64,000 nucleotides of DNA from Streptomyces sp. ISL-12 (GTDB taxonomy: Bacteria > Actinomycetota > Actinomycetes > Streptomycetales > Streptomycetaceae), in NCBI RefSeq assembly GCF_018614415.1, contig NZ_JAGGOO010000059.1, positions 40,391 to 104,390 of the forward strand, written 5' to 3'. Below the pieces are notes generated by a model. The model did no database searches. It was not told the DNA's origin and worked only from the letters and a program-made list of their open reading frames with translations. The first letter of the stretch is position 1. Every line of letters starts with the position of its first letter. Shown piece by piece: positions 51,595 to 60,578 of the stretch. A program made the position numbers and the translations under genes.

Positions 51595-52227
51595 GTGACT
51601 GCTGTTCCTCACCCCCGTACCCAAGCCGCGGGACCCGCCCGGTCCGGCCGCCGTAGCCTCGCCCTCGCGCTGCTCAGCGGTGCCCTGGGCGCGGCCGTCG
51701 CCCTGCTGGCCACCCGCCAGGAGTGGTCCCACGGCACCGCGACGGTGGCCGGCGGCGACTTCCCCCTGACCGCCCAGGGCAGCGACGTCACGGGCGTTCC
51801 CGCGGCGCTCGCCATAGTGGGGCTCGCCGCGCTCGTCGCCGTGTTCGCCGTCCGCCGCACCGGGCGGTACGTCGTCGCCGTCCTGCTCGCGCTGTGCGGC
51901 GCGGGCACCGTGGCCGCCGCCGTGACCGGCGCCTCCGACAGCGCCGCCCTGGACGACCAGGCCGCGCAGGCCGCGGGCGCCACCTCGGCCACCGTCCACG
52001 CCCTCGGCCACACCGCCTGGCCCTACGTCGCGGCGGCGGGCGGCGTGCTGCTCCTGCTGGCCGGGCTGCTCGCCCTGCGCTACGGCCGGCAGTGGCCCGC
52101 GATGTCCGGCCGCTACGAGCGCTCCGGCGCCCCCCGTCCCCGCCGCGCCGCCAAGGCCGCGGACCCCGACCGCCCCGAGGAGCTGTGGAAGGCCCTCGAC
52201 CGCGGCGAGGACCCGACCGGGGCCTGA
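51595..52227 (+). CDS. Trp biosynthesis-associated membrane protein (TIGR02234 type)
   Basis: A 210-residue protein with four membrane segments (about residues 19-37, 61-80, 88-107 and 135-155), a basic N-terminus and a hydrophilic C-terminus. The loop TRQEWSHGTATVAGGDFPLT is typical of the actinobacterial family named for its place after trpE. The molecular role is unknown; it is not needed chemically for the pathway, so transport or regulation is a guess. Confidence 0.82.
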   Translation: MTAVPHPRTQAAGPARSGRRSLALALLSGALGAAVALLATRQEWSHGTATVAGGDFPLTAQGSDVTGVPAALAIVGLAALVAVFAVRRTGRYVVAVLLALCGAGTVAAAVTGASDSAALDDQAAQAAGATSATVHALGHTAWPYVAAAGGVLLLLAGLLALRYGRQWPAMSGRYERSGAPRPRRAAKAADPDRPEELWKALDRGEDPTGA

Positions 52228-52330
52228 CGCGCGGCACGCGCGCGTGAGGCGCGATTGCGGATACGCGCGCGTGGGCACCCGCGACCGTGGCCGTGCGCGT
52301 TGCGCACCCCACCGCACACCACGCGCGCGC
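52228..52330. other. alternating purine-pyrimidine (CG/CA-rich) tract
   Basis: The tract includes CACGCGCGCG, ATACGCGCGCGTG, GTGCGCGTTGCGCA and CACGCGCGCGCGTG runs. It lies just upstream of the probable promoter (GAGAAT near 52335) of the HGxxPAAW gene. Such sequences favour left-handed Z-DNA under negative supercoiling. No gene is seen here. Confidence 0.5.
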
Positions 52331-52403
52331 GTGCGGGAGAATGAACGGGAGCGTCCAGCTCAAGCACGTACAGCGACACGTACACGGCAACGAGGAGCCA
52401 GCA

Positions 52404-52661
52404 ATGTCGGACAGCAGCCACGGCCACACCCCGGCCGCCTGGACCGGTGTCATCATCGCCTTCATCGGTTTCTGCATCGCGGGCGTCTTCATGGTCATGG
52501 CCCAGCCGGTGGGCTTCTGGGTCGGTATGGCGATCACCCTCCTCGGTGCCGTCGTCGGCGGCATCATGCGCATGATGGGCATGGGCCAGCCGAAGGACAC
52601 CCACCCGGTGCACAAGACCACCGAGCCGGGACAGCGGCAGCCCGCGGGCATCAAGGCCTGA
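52404..52661 (+). CDS. HGxxPAAW-motif membrane protein
   Basis: An 85-residue protein named for the N-terminal motif HGHTPAAW (residues 6-13). Two membrane segments follow (about 14-34, TGVIIAFIGFCIAGVFMVMA, and 39-58, FWVGMAITLLGAVVGGIMRM), then a polar tail. ATG 52404 has GAGGAG 7 bases upstream. The family occurs in Actinobacteria and recurs at this position in the trp cluster; function unknown. Confidence 0.83.
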   Translation: MSDSSHGHTPAAWTGVIIAFIGFCIAGVFMVMAQPVGFWVGMAITLLGAVVGGIMRMMGMGQPKDTHPVHKTTEPGQRQPAGIKA

Positions 52662-52743
52662 CCGGACGCCGTACCCGCGCGACTCGGCCGAGGGGCGGCC
52701 GGCACCTGGGTGCCGGGGCCGCCCCTCACGCGCGCGCAGGGGG

Positions 52744-52749
52744 CACAAT
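52744..52749 (+). promoter_or_regulatory. -10 CACAAT, probable leaderless start
   Basis: CACAAT lies 7 bases before ATG 52757 (GGCACAATGCGGGGCATG), nearly the same arrangement as for hisI. Confidence 0.55.
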
Positions 52750-52756
52750 GCGGGGC

Positions 52757-53221
52757 ATGGACGCCGACCGCCGGGACCCGCCGCACCCGCCCGCCCGCGC
52801 CACCGCCCCGCCCGACCGCGCCACCGCACGGGCCGTCCGGCTGGCCGCCCCGGCCGCCGTGCTCGCCGCCGTCGCCGGGGCCTTCGCCTACGTCGGCACG
52901 GTCGACCCCAACGAACCCGGCCACTACCCCGTCTGCCCGCTGCTGCGCTTCACCGGCGTCCACTGCCCCGGCTGCGGCGGCCTGCGCAGCGCCCACGCGT
53001 TCGTCCACGGCGACCTGGCGGCGGCGCTCCAGGCCAACGCCCTGGTCGTCGTCGGCTGTCTGGCCCTGGCCGTCCTGTGGACCGTCTGGGTGGTGCGCGC
53101 GGTGCGCGGCCGCCCGCTGCGCATCGACCTGGGCCCCGTGCACCTGTGGACGCTGGGCGTGCCCGTGCTGGTCTTCACCGTCGTCCGGAACCTGCCGTTC
53201 GGTGGCTGGCTGCACCCTTGA
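52757..53221 (+). CDS. DUF2752 membrane protein
   Basis: A 154-residue protein with three membrane segments and the DUF2752 signature CPLLRFTGVHCPGCGGLRSA (four cysteines' worth of CxxxxxxxxxCPGCG spacing) followed by HAFVHGDLAAALQANAL. The CPGCG motif suggests metal or redox binding at the membrane. The N-terminus is Pro/Ala/Arg-rich. Function unknown; it sits between the HGxxPAAW gene and trpC. Confidence 0.85.
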   Translation: MDADRRDPPHPPARATAPPDRATARAVRLAAPAAVLAAVAGAFAYVGTVDPNEPGHYPVCPLLRFTGVHCPGCGGLRSAHAFVHGDLAAALQANALVVVGCLALAVLWTVWVVRAVRGRPLRIDLGPVHLWTLGVPVLVFTVVRNLPFGGWLHP

Positions 53222-53290
53222 CCGCACGCCGGACGTCCAGGTGGCGGGACCGGGCGTCAACCGGATGCGAGACCGGCGCCCTCCTGCGGA

Positions 53291-53296
53291 TACCAT
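53291..53296 (+). promoter_or_regulatory. trpC: -10 TACCAT of the trpCMBA operon
   Basis: TACCAT, 51 bases before the trpC GTG, has no clear -35 partner. The leader of about 45 bases contains no run of Trp codons, so attenuation by a leader peptide is not supported here. Confidence 0.4.
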
Positions 53297-53347
53297 CGGA
53301 ACGAAGCCGTACCCGGAACCGAACCGTCTGAAAGGGGGGCCGCTCGC

Positions 53348-54157
53348 GTGAGTGTGCTCGACGAGATCATCGACGGAGTCCGCGCCGACCTGGCGGAGCG
53401 GCAGGCGCGCGTCAGCCTCGACGAGCTCAAGGAGCGCGCGGCCAAGGCCCCCGCCGCGAAGGACGGCGCCGCCGCGCTCAAGGGCGACGGCGTCAAGGTC
53501 ATCTGCGAGGTCAAGCGCTCCAGCCCGTCCAAGGGCGCGCTGGCCGCCATCGCCGACCCCGCCGCCCTCGCCGCGGACTACGAGGCGGGCGGCGCCGCCG
53601 TCATCTCGGTCCTCACCGAGCAGCGCCGCTTCGGCGGCTCGCTGGCCGACCTGGAGGCCGTCCGCGCCCGCGTGGACATCCCCGTCCTGCGCAAGGACTT
53701 CATCGTCACCTCGTACCAGCTGTGGGAGGCCCGGGCCTACGGCGCCGACCTCGCGCTGCTGATCGTCGCCGCCCTGGACCAGCCGGCCCTGGAGTCGCTG
53801 ATCGAGCGCGCCGAGTCCATCGGCCTGACCCCGCTGGTCGAGGTCCACGACGAGGACGAGGTGGACCGCGCGGTCGAGGCGGGCGCCAAGGTCATCGGGG
53901 TCAACGCGCGCGACCTGAAGACGCTCAAGGTCGACCGCGGCACGTTCGAGCGGGTCGCCCCGGAGATCCCCGAGGGCCTGATCAAGGTCGCCGAGTCCGG
54001 CGTCCGCGGCCCGCACGACCTGATCGCCTACGCCAACGAGGGCGCCGACGCCGTCCTGGTCGGCGAGTCCCTGGTCACGGGCCGCGACCCCAAGGCCGCG
54101 GTGGCCGACCTGGTGGCGGCGGGCGAACACCCGGCACTCCGCCACGGCCGGAGCTGA
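53348..54157 (+). CDS. trpC: TrpC, indole-3-glycerol phosphate synthase
   Basis: The (beta/alpha)8 enzyme that closes the indole ring. It has 269 residues from GTG 53348 with GGGGGG 10 bases upstream. Motifs are VKVICEVKRSSPSKGALAAI (the catalytic Lys in EVKRSSPSKG), LRKDFIVTSYQLWEARAYGA, GVNARDLKTL and KVAESGVRGPHDL. No trpF fusion. It heads the trpC-trpM-trpB-trpA group. Confidence 0.96.
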   Translation: MSVLDEIIDGVRADLAERQARVSLDELKERAAKAPAAKDGAAALKGDGVKVICEVKRSSPSKGALAAIADPAALAADYEAGGAAVISVLTEQRRFGGSLADLEAVRARVDIPVLRKDFIVTSYQLWEARAYGADLALLIVAALDQPALESLIERAESIGLTPLVEVHDEDEVDRAVEAGAKVIGVNARDLKTLKVDRGTFERVAPEIPEGLIKVAESGVRGPHDLIAYANEGADAVLVGESLVTGRDPKAAVADLVAAGEHPALRHGRS

Positions 54158-54165
54158 CACCCCGG

Positions 54166-54171
54166 TAGGCT
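54166..54171 (+). promoter_or_regulatory. trpM: -10 TAGGCT before trpM
   Basis: TAGGCT lies 7 bases before ATG 54179, so trpM may have its own leaderless transcript inside the trp operon. Confidence 0.45.
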
Positions 54172-54178
54172 TGCCCCG

Positions 54179-54418
54179 ATGACTCTCCTGCTCGCCTCGG
54201 TGTCCCGGGACCCGTACGCCCGCCTCGCGCGCGGCTGCCGGCCCCGGGGCTGCCGCGCGCCCGCTCGGCGCGTCCACGGCCGCAGGGTTCGCTACGTCAT
54301 CGGTGACGAACCGGGGCAAGTCAACGGACGGCGATGGCAGCGGGCCTTCCAGGGGCGCGGGGCTGTATCCGATGTGCGACTGCCGTCGCGTGGGCGCGAC
54401 CAGCCACAGACGGCCTGA
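54179..54418 (+). CDS. trpM: TrpM-like small protein
   Basis: A small basic protein of 79 residues between trpC and trpB, the position of S. coelicolor trpM, whose product modulates tryptophan synthesis and differentiation. Residues 8-55 are Arg-rich with two cysteines (ARGCRPRGCRAPARRVHGRR). Residues 58-79 are encoded by an intergenic-type repeat element, so the C-terminus is probably strain-specific. ATG 54179 is supported by a -10 hexamer 7 bases upstream; GTG 54200 would give 72 residues. The assignment rests mainly on position and my recollection of the family, and is moderate. Confidence 0.62.
   Translation: MTLLLASVSRDPYARLARGCRPRGCRAPARRVHGRRVRYVIGDEPGQVNGRRWQRAFQGRGAVSDVRLPSRGRDQPQTA
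54351..54410 (+). repeat. Streptomyces-type intergenic repeat forming the 3' end of trpM
   Basis: The stretch starts AGGGGCGCGGGGCTGTATCC and ends TGGGCGCGACCAGCCAC. It resembles a family of short repeats I know from spaces between genes in many Streptomyces genomes. Here it is in frame with trpM and supplies its last 22 codons. Confidence 0.6.
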
Positions 54419-54484
54419 AGCAGGTCGACCACCCCGCCCCCACGGCGATCCGTGTCTTCCCCACACTCACCGTGAGGTTCCCGC

Positions 54485-55764
<1,280 letters not shown>

Positions 55765-55768
<4 letters not shown>

Positions 55769-56580
55769 GCGGGAACCTGCACCTGCTGGACGACACCCTC
55801 GCCGCCGCCAAGGCCGAGGGCCGCGCCGCCCTCATCGCCTACCTGCCGGCCGGCTTCCCGACCGTGGACGGCGGCATCGAGGCGGTCAAGGCCGTCATCG
55901 ACGGCGGCGCCGACGTCGTCGAGGTCGGCCTGCCGCACAGCGACCCGGTGCTCGACGGCCCGGTCATCCAGACCGCCGACGACATCGCCCTGCGCGGCGG
56001 CGTGAAGATCGCCGACGTACTGCGCACGGTCCGCGAGGCGTACCAGGCCACCGGCAAGCCGATCCTCGTCATGACGTACTGGAACCCGATCGACCGCTAC
56101 GGCGTCGAGCGGTTCACCGCCGAGCTTGCCGAGGCGGGCGGCGCCGGGTGCATCCTGCCCGACCTGCCCGTGCAGGAGTCGGCGCTGTGGCAGGAGCACG
56201 CCGCCAAGCACGGCCTCGCCACCGTCTTCGTGGTCGCCCCCAGCAGCAAGGACGAGCGGCTCGCCGCCATCACCGAGGTCGGCACCGGCTTCGTCTACGC
56301 CGCCTCCCTGATGGGCGTCACCGGCACCCGCGAGTCGGTCAGCTCCCAGGCCGAGGACCTGGTCCGCCGCACCCGCGCCACCACCTCCACCCCGGTCTGC
56401 GTCGGCCTCGGCGTCTCCACCCCCGCCCAGGCCGCCGAGGTCGCCCGCTTCGCCGACGGCGTGATCGTCGGCTCGGCGTTCATCAAGCGGATGCTGGACG
56501 CCCCCGGCCACGCGGCCGGCATCGAGGGCGTGCGCGCTCTCGCCGGGGAGCTCGCCCAGGGCGTGCGCGGTCACGCGTAA
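55765..56580 (+). CDS. trpA: TrpA, tryptophan synthase alpha chain
   Basis: The alpha subunit cleaves indole-3-glycerol phosphate and passes indole to TrpB. It has 271 residues from GTG 55765. The catalytic residues are Glu53 and Asp64 in EVGLPHSDPVLDGPVIQ. FVYAASLMGVTGTRE and CVGLGVSTPAQAAEV form the phosphate site. It is the last gene of the trp operon; a strong hairpin follows. Confidence 0.96.
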
Positions 56581-56600
56581 CTCGTACGGGTGGACCTGTG

Positions 56601-56629
56601 ACCGGGGAGGCGCGGTGCGCCTCCCCGGT
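56601..56629 (+). terminator. 13-bp stem terminator of the trp operon
   Basis: ACCGGGGAGGCGC (56601-56613) and GCGCCTCCCCGGT (56617-56629) pair perfectly around GGT, 20 bases after trpA and before the DsbA-like gene. Confidence 0.85.
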
Positions 56630-56643
56630 TCGTTCTGCGGGGT

Positions 56644-57420
56644 GTGAGCGAGAAGAACCGTGAGGGAAAGCGGACCGCCCGCGAGCGGCTGGCGGCCGAG
56701 CGCGAGAAGCAGAAGAGCGCCGACAAGCGCCGCCGCGCGCTGATCGTGGGCGCCACCGTCGTCGGTGTCCTGGGCGTCGCAGCGGCGATCGGCGTGGTGG
56801 CGGCCGAGGCCGGCAAGGACGGCGGCGACGAGGCGGCGTCGGGGCCGGTCACGGCGCCCTCGGGCGCCCAGGGCAAGGACGGCCTCGCGATCCCCGTCGG
56901 CAAGGAGAGCGCCGGGTCGACGCTGACCGTCTGGGAGGACTTCCGCTGCCCCGCCTGCAAGAACTTCGAACAGACCTACCGTTCGGTGATCCATGAGCTG
57001 ACCGCCGCCGGAAAGCTCAAGGTCGACTACCACCTGGCGACCATCATCGACGGCAACATGGGCGGCACCGGCTCCCGCACCGCGGCCAACGCCGCGGCCT
57101 GCGCCCAGGACGCCGGGAAGTTCCCGGCCTACCACGACGTGCTCTTCGACAACCAGCCCGCGGAGAGCGACGACGCCTACGCCGAGACCGACAAGCTGAT
57201 CGAGCTGGCCGGCAAGGTCGACGGCCTCGACACGCCCGCCTTCCGCGAGTGCGTCACGAACGGCACGCACAACGGCTGGGTCGACAAGTCGGCCGCCGCC
57301 TTCCTCGACGGCGACTTCACCGGCACGCCCACCGTCCTGTTCGGCGACAAGAACATCTACGCGGACCAGTCGATGACCCCGGCGAAGCTGAAGAAGATGG
57401 TGGAGGACGCCGGCGCGTAG
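56644..57420 (+). CDS. membrane-anchored DsbA-like thioredoxin-fold protein
   Basis: A 258-residue protein: basic coiled N-terminal tail (1-30, KNREGKRTARERLAAEREKQ), one membrane anchor (about 31-52, ALIVGATVVGVLGVAAAIGV) and an extracytoplasmic DsbA_4-type domain. The redox motif is CPAC in WEDFRCPACKNFEQ and the cis-Pro region is FTGTPTVLFGD. It shares architecture and neighbouring residues with the protein at 25631. It probably handles disulfides in exported proteins. It is followed by lgt. Confidence 0.85.
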   Translation: MSEKNREGKRTARERLAAEREKQKSADKRRRALIVGATVVGVLGVAAAIGVVAAEAGKDGGDEAASGPVTAPSGAQGKDGLAIPVGKESAGSTLTVWEDFRCPACKNFEQTYRSVIHELTAAGKLKVDYHLATIIDGNMGGTGSRTAANAAACAQDAGKFPAYHDVLFDNQPAESDDAYAETDKLIELAGKVDGLDTPAFRECVTNGTHNGWVDKSAAAFLDGDFTGTPTVLFGDKNIYADQSMTPAKLKKMVEDAGA

Positions 57421-57488
57421 GCCCTCTCCCGGTGCGCCTGTTATGGACCCGTAGCCGGGCCGCCCGGCGCGGGCCCGGTCCGGCACGG

Positions 57489-57494
57489 TAGCGT
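57489..57494 (+). promoter_or_regulatory. lgt: -10 TAGCGT of lgt
   Basis: TAGCGT lies 10 bases before ATG 57505, giving an mRNA leader of only about 3 bases. No ribosome site is visible. Confidence 0.45.
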
Positions 57495-57504
57495 CGGGCC
57501 TGTC

Positions 57505-58497
57505 ATGGAACTTGCCTTCATTCCCAGCCCGTCGCGCGGGGTCCTGCACCTCGGCCCGATTCCGCTGCGCGGCTACGCGTTCTGCATCATCATCGGCGTC
57601 TTCGTCGCCGTCTGGCTCGGCAACAAGCGCTGGGTCGCCCGCGGCGGACAGTCCGGGACGGTGGCCGACATCGCGGTCTGGGCCGTCCCCTTCGGCCTCG
57701 TCGGCGGCCGGCTCTACCACGTGATCACCGACTACGAGCTGTACTTCAGCGAGGGCCGGAACTGGGTGGACGCCTTCAAGATCTGGGAGGGCGGCCTCGG
57801 CATCTGGGGCGCGATCGCGCTGGGCGCGCTGGGAGCCTGGATCGGCTGCCGCCGCCGGGGCATCCCGATGCCCGCCTACGCCGACGCCGTCGCCCCCGGC
57901 ATCGTCCTGGCGCAGGCCATCGGCCGCTGGGGCAACTGGTTCAACCAGGAGCTGTACGGGCGGGAGACCGACCTCCCCTGGGCGCTGCACATCACGTCCA
58001 CGGCGGACGGCCGGATCCCCGGCTACTACCACCCGACGTTCCTGTACGAGTCCCTGTGGTGCGTCGGCGTCGCGGTGCTCGTCATCTGGGCCGACCGCCG
58101 CTTCAAGCTCGGGCACGGACGGGCGTTCGCGCTGTACGTCGCCGCGTACTGCGCGGGCCGGTTCTGGATCGAGTACATGCGCGTCGACGACGCCCACCAC
58201 ATCCTGGGCCTCCGGCTGAACAACTGGACCGCGCTGTTCGTGTTCCTGCTGGCGGTCGTGTACATCGTGGTGTCGGCGAAGAAGCGGCCGGGCCGCGAGC
58301 CGGTGGTCGAGCCGGGCGCCGCCGATGACGACGGGGACGGCGCGAAGGCCGTCGACGACGCCCCGGGCGAGGACCAGGCCGACAAGGACGACAAGGACGA
58401 CAAGGGCGAAGAGGGCACCGAGGCCGAGCAGGAAGAGAAGGACGACGCCGTTCCGCAGGACGTGACGGACGGGGCCGGTTCCGCGAAGAAGAGCTGA
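57505..58497 (+). CDS. lgt: Lgt, prolipoprotein diacylglyceryl transferase
   Basis: An integral membrane enzyme that attaches diacylglycerol to the lipobox cysteine, the first step of lipoprotein maturation (LspA, at 18251, is the second). It has about seven membrane segments, the Lgt signature GRWGNWFNQELYGRETDLPW (about residues 136-155) and IEYMRVDDAHHILG. The last 65 residues (about 266-330) are an extra, very acidic tail (DDDGDGAKAVDDAPGEDQAD, DKDDKDDKGEEG), absent from the family core. ATG 57505 is supported by the -10 hexamer. Confidence 0.95.
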   Translation: MELAFIPSPSRGVLHLGPIPLRGYAFCIIIGVFVAVWLGNKRWVARGGQSGTVADIAVWAVPFGLVGGRLYHVITDYELYFSEGRNWVDAFKIWEGGLGIWGAIALGALGAWIGCRRRGIPMPAYADAVAPGIVLAQAIGRWGNWFNQELYGRETDLPWALHITSTADGRIPGYYHPTFLYESLWCVGVAVLVIWADRRFKLGHGRAFALYVAAYCAGRFWIEYMRVDDAHHILGLRLNNWTALFVFLLAVVYIVVSAKKRPGREPVVEPGAADDDGDGAKAVDDAPGEDQADKDDKDDKGEEGTEAEQEEKDDAVPQDVTDGAGSAKKS

Positions 58498-58523
58498 CCG
58501 GCGGTCGTACGCCGATACGCCGA

Positions 58524-58558
58524 CGAGGGCGCCCGGGGCCCTGTCCCGGGCGCCCTCG
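58524..58558. terminator. 14-bp stem terminator between lgt and the convergent gene
   Basis: CGAGGGCGCCCGGG (58524-58537) and CCCGGGCGCCCTCG (58545-58558) pair perfectly around a 7-base loop. It serves lgt and, on the other strand, the lyase gene ending at 58567. Confidence 0.85.
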
Positions 58559-58566
58559 CCGTCCGT

Positions 58567-59391
58567 TCAGGTCCGCCGTGACAGTGCCAGCGTCCGCCGG
58601 GCCGCAGCGACCACCGCCGCGTCGACGAACCGCCCGTCCGGCAGCGCCTGCGCACCCTGCTCCACCGCCGCCGCCTTCAGCACCGCCTCCGCCGCGTCCA
58701 GCTCCGCCGCGCCGGGCAGGTACGCCCGCTCGATGACCGGCAGCTGCCGGGGGTGGACGGCGGCGCGGCCCAGGAAACCCAGGGCCCGGCCGTGGGCGCA
58801 GGAGGCGGCGAGCCCCTCCAGGTCACGGACGTCGGGGTGGACGGACTGGCAGGGCGGGGCCAGTCCCGCAGCCCGGGCGGCGACGACCACCCGGGAGCGG
58901 CAGAAGTCGAGGCCGGTGTCGTCCCGTACGCCCAGGTCGGCGCGGAGGTCGGCCTCGCCGAGGGCGATGCCGCGCACGGCGGGATGCGCGGCGGCGACCG
59001 CGAACGCCCGTTCCACCCCCAGCGCCGATTCCAGCAGCGGGTACAGCGGCACCCCGGCGGTCCGCTCCGCCACCCGGACGGCCTGCTCGGACGCGGTCAC
59101 CTTGGGCAGCCGCAGCCCGGACAGGCCGGGCAGTCCGGCCAGGGCCGCCAGGTCGGCGGCGGCCCACGGGCCGTCCAGGGCGTTGACGCGCACGTGCACC
59201 GGCACCGGCTGCCGCGCGGTGAGCAGCTCGGCGGTGGCGGCGCGGGCGTACTCCTTGCGGTCCGGGGCGACCGCGTCCTCCAGGTCCACGATCACCACGT
59301 CGGCCCCGCAGGACAGCGCCTTGGCGACGACGTGCGGCCGGTCCCCGGGGGCGTACAGCCAGGTCAGCGGGGGCGAGGCGGGGGTGGTCAT
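58567..59391 (-). CDS. HpcH/HpaI (CitE-like) CoA-ester lyase
   Basis: A 274-residue aldolase/citrate-lyase-beta-like enzyme that cleaves or hydrolyses beta-hydroxy or beta-keto acyl-CoA esters with Mg2+. Motifs are LYAPGDRPHVVAKAL, DVVIVDLEDAVAPDRKEYAR, HVRVNALDG, LPLLESALGVERA-type PLLESALG, IALGEADLRADLG and SVHPDVRDLEGL. The start is ATG 59391, overlapping the stop of the CoA-transferase gene. It ends the minus-strand operon. Substrate unknown. Confidence 0.86.
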   Translation of the reverse strand: MTTPASPPLTWLYAPGDRPHVVAKALSCGADVVIVDLEDAVAPDRKEYARAATAELLTARQPVPVHVRVNALDGPWAAADLAALAGLPGLSGLRLPKVTASEQAVRVAERTAGVPLYPLLESALGVERAFAVAAAHPAVRGIALGEADLRADLGVRDDTGLDFCRSRVVVAARAAGLAPPCQSVHPDVRDLEGLAASCAHGRALGFLGRAAVHPRQLPVIERAYLPGAAELDAAEAVLKAAAVEQGAQALPDGRFVDAAVVAAARRTLALSRRT

Positions 59392-60578
59392 ACGGCGCCC
59401 GCCTCGCGCAGGAGCTTCAGGTCGCCCGGGGTCAGGCCCAGCTCGCTGAGGACCTCCTCGGTGTCCGCGCCGTGCGGACGGCCCGCCCAGCGGATGGCGC
59501 CCGGTGTGGCGGAGAGCCGGAAGAGGACGTTCTGCATCCGCAGCGGGCCCAGCTCGGGGTCGTCGACCGTGGTGACGGTGTCCAGTGCCTGGTACTGGGG
59601 GTCGGCCATCACGTCCCGTACGTCCTGGACCGGGGCGATCGCCGCCTCGGCGGCCTCGAAGGCGGCGAGGACCTCGTCGCGGGGGCGGCGGGCGATCCAG
59701 TCGCCGACCGCCGTGTCCAGGACGTCGGCGTGCCGGGCCCGGTCGGCGCCGGTCGCGAACCAGGGCTCCTCGATCAGCTCCGGGCGGCCCACCAGGCGCA
59801 TCACCCGCTCGGCGACCGACTGGGCGGAGGTGGAGACGGCGACCCAGGTGCCGTCGGCAGTGCGGTAGGTGTTGCGCGGGGCGTTGTTCGCGGAGCGGTT
59901 GCCGGTGCGCGGCTGGACGTGGCCGAGCTGGTCGTACCAGAGCGGCTGCGGGCCGAGCACGGTCAGGATCGGTTCGATGATCGCCAGGTCGACGACCTGT
60001 CCCTCGCCGGTGCGCTCGCGGGCGGCGAGCGCGGTCATCACCGCGTACGCCGTGGCCAGCGCGGCGATGGAGTCGGCGAGGCCGAACGGCGGCAGGGTCG
60101 GTGGCCCGTCCGGCTCGCCGGTGGTCGCGGCGAAGCCGCTCATCGCCTCGGCGAGGGTGCCGAAGCCGGGCCGGTGCGCGTACGGGCCGAACTGGCCGAA
60201 GCCGGTGACGCGGGTGAGGATCAGGCGGGGGTTGACCTCGGAGAGTTCCTCCCAGCCGAGGTCCCAGCGCTCCAGGGTGCCGGGGCGGAAGTTCTCGATG
60301 ACGACGTCGGCGCCGGCGGCGAGGCGGAGCAGGGTGTCCCGGCCGCCGGGTGTGGACAGGTCGAGGGTGATGGCGCGTTTGTTGCGCCCGAGGAGTTTCC
60401 ACCACAGGCCGATGCCGTCCTTGGACGGGCCGTGGCCCCGGGAGGGGTCGGGCCGGGTGGGGTGTTCGACCTTGACGACGTCGGCGCCGAAGTCGCCGAG
60501 CATCGTGGCGGCGAGCGGTCCGGCGAAGAGGGTGGCGAGGTCCAGGACGCGCAGACCGGTGAGCGGGGCGGGGGTCAT
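59388..60578 (-). CDS. CaiB/BaiF family CoA-transferase
   Basis: A class III CoA-transferase of 396 residues from ATG 60578 (MTPAPLTGLRVLDLATLFAG). It shows DFGADVVKVEHPTRPDPSRG (the catalytic Asp lies in the conserved loop about 165-170), RNKRAITLDLSTPGGRD, VVIENFRPGTLERW, FGLADSIAALATAYAV and APVQDVRDVMADPQY. It would activate a carboxylic acid by CoA transfer, supplying the downstream lyase. Start and stop overlap both neighbours, so expression is coupled. Confidence 0.9.
   Translation of the reverse strand: MTPAPLTGLRVLDLATLFAGPLAATMLGDFGADVVKVEHPTRPDPSRGHGPSKDGIGLWWKLLGRNKRAITLDLSTPGGRDTLLRLAAGADVVIENFRPGTLERWDLGWEELSEVNPRLILTRVTGFGQFGPYAHRPGFGTLAEAMSGFAATTGEPDGPPTLPPFGLADSIAALATAYAVMTALAARERTGEGQVVDLAIIEPILTVLGPQPLWYDQLGHVQPRTGNRSANNAPRNTYRTADGTWVAVSTSAQSVAERVMRLVGRPELIEEPWFATGADRARHADVLDTAVGDWIARRPRDEVLAAFEAAEAAIAPVQDVRDVMADPQYQALDTVTTVDDPELGPLRMQNVLFRLSATPGAIRWAGRPHGADTEEVLSELGLTPGDLKLLREAGAV

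Noticed and set aside
53222..53347. Attenuator with leader peptide before trpC
   Set aside because: No run of Trp codons and no terminator/antiterminator pair was found.
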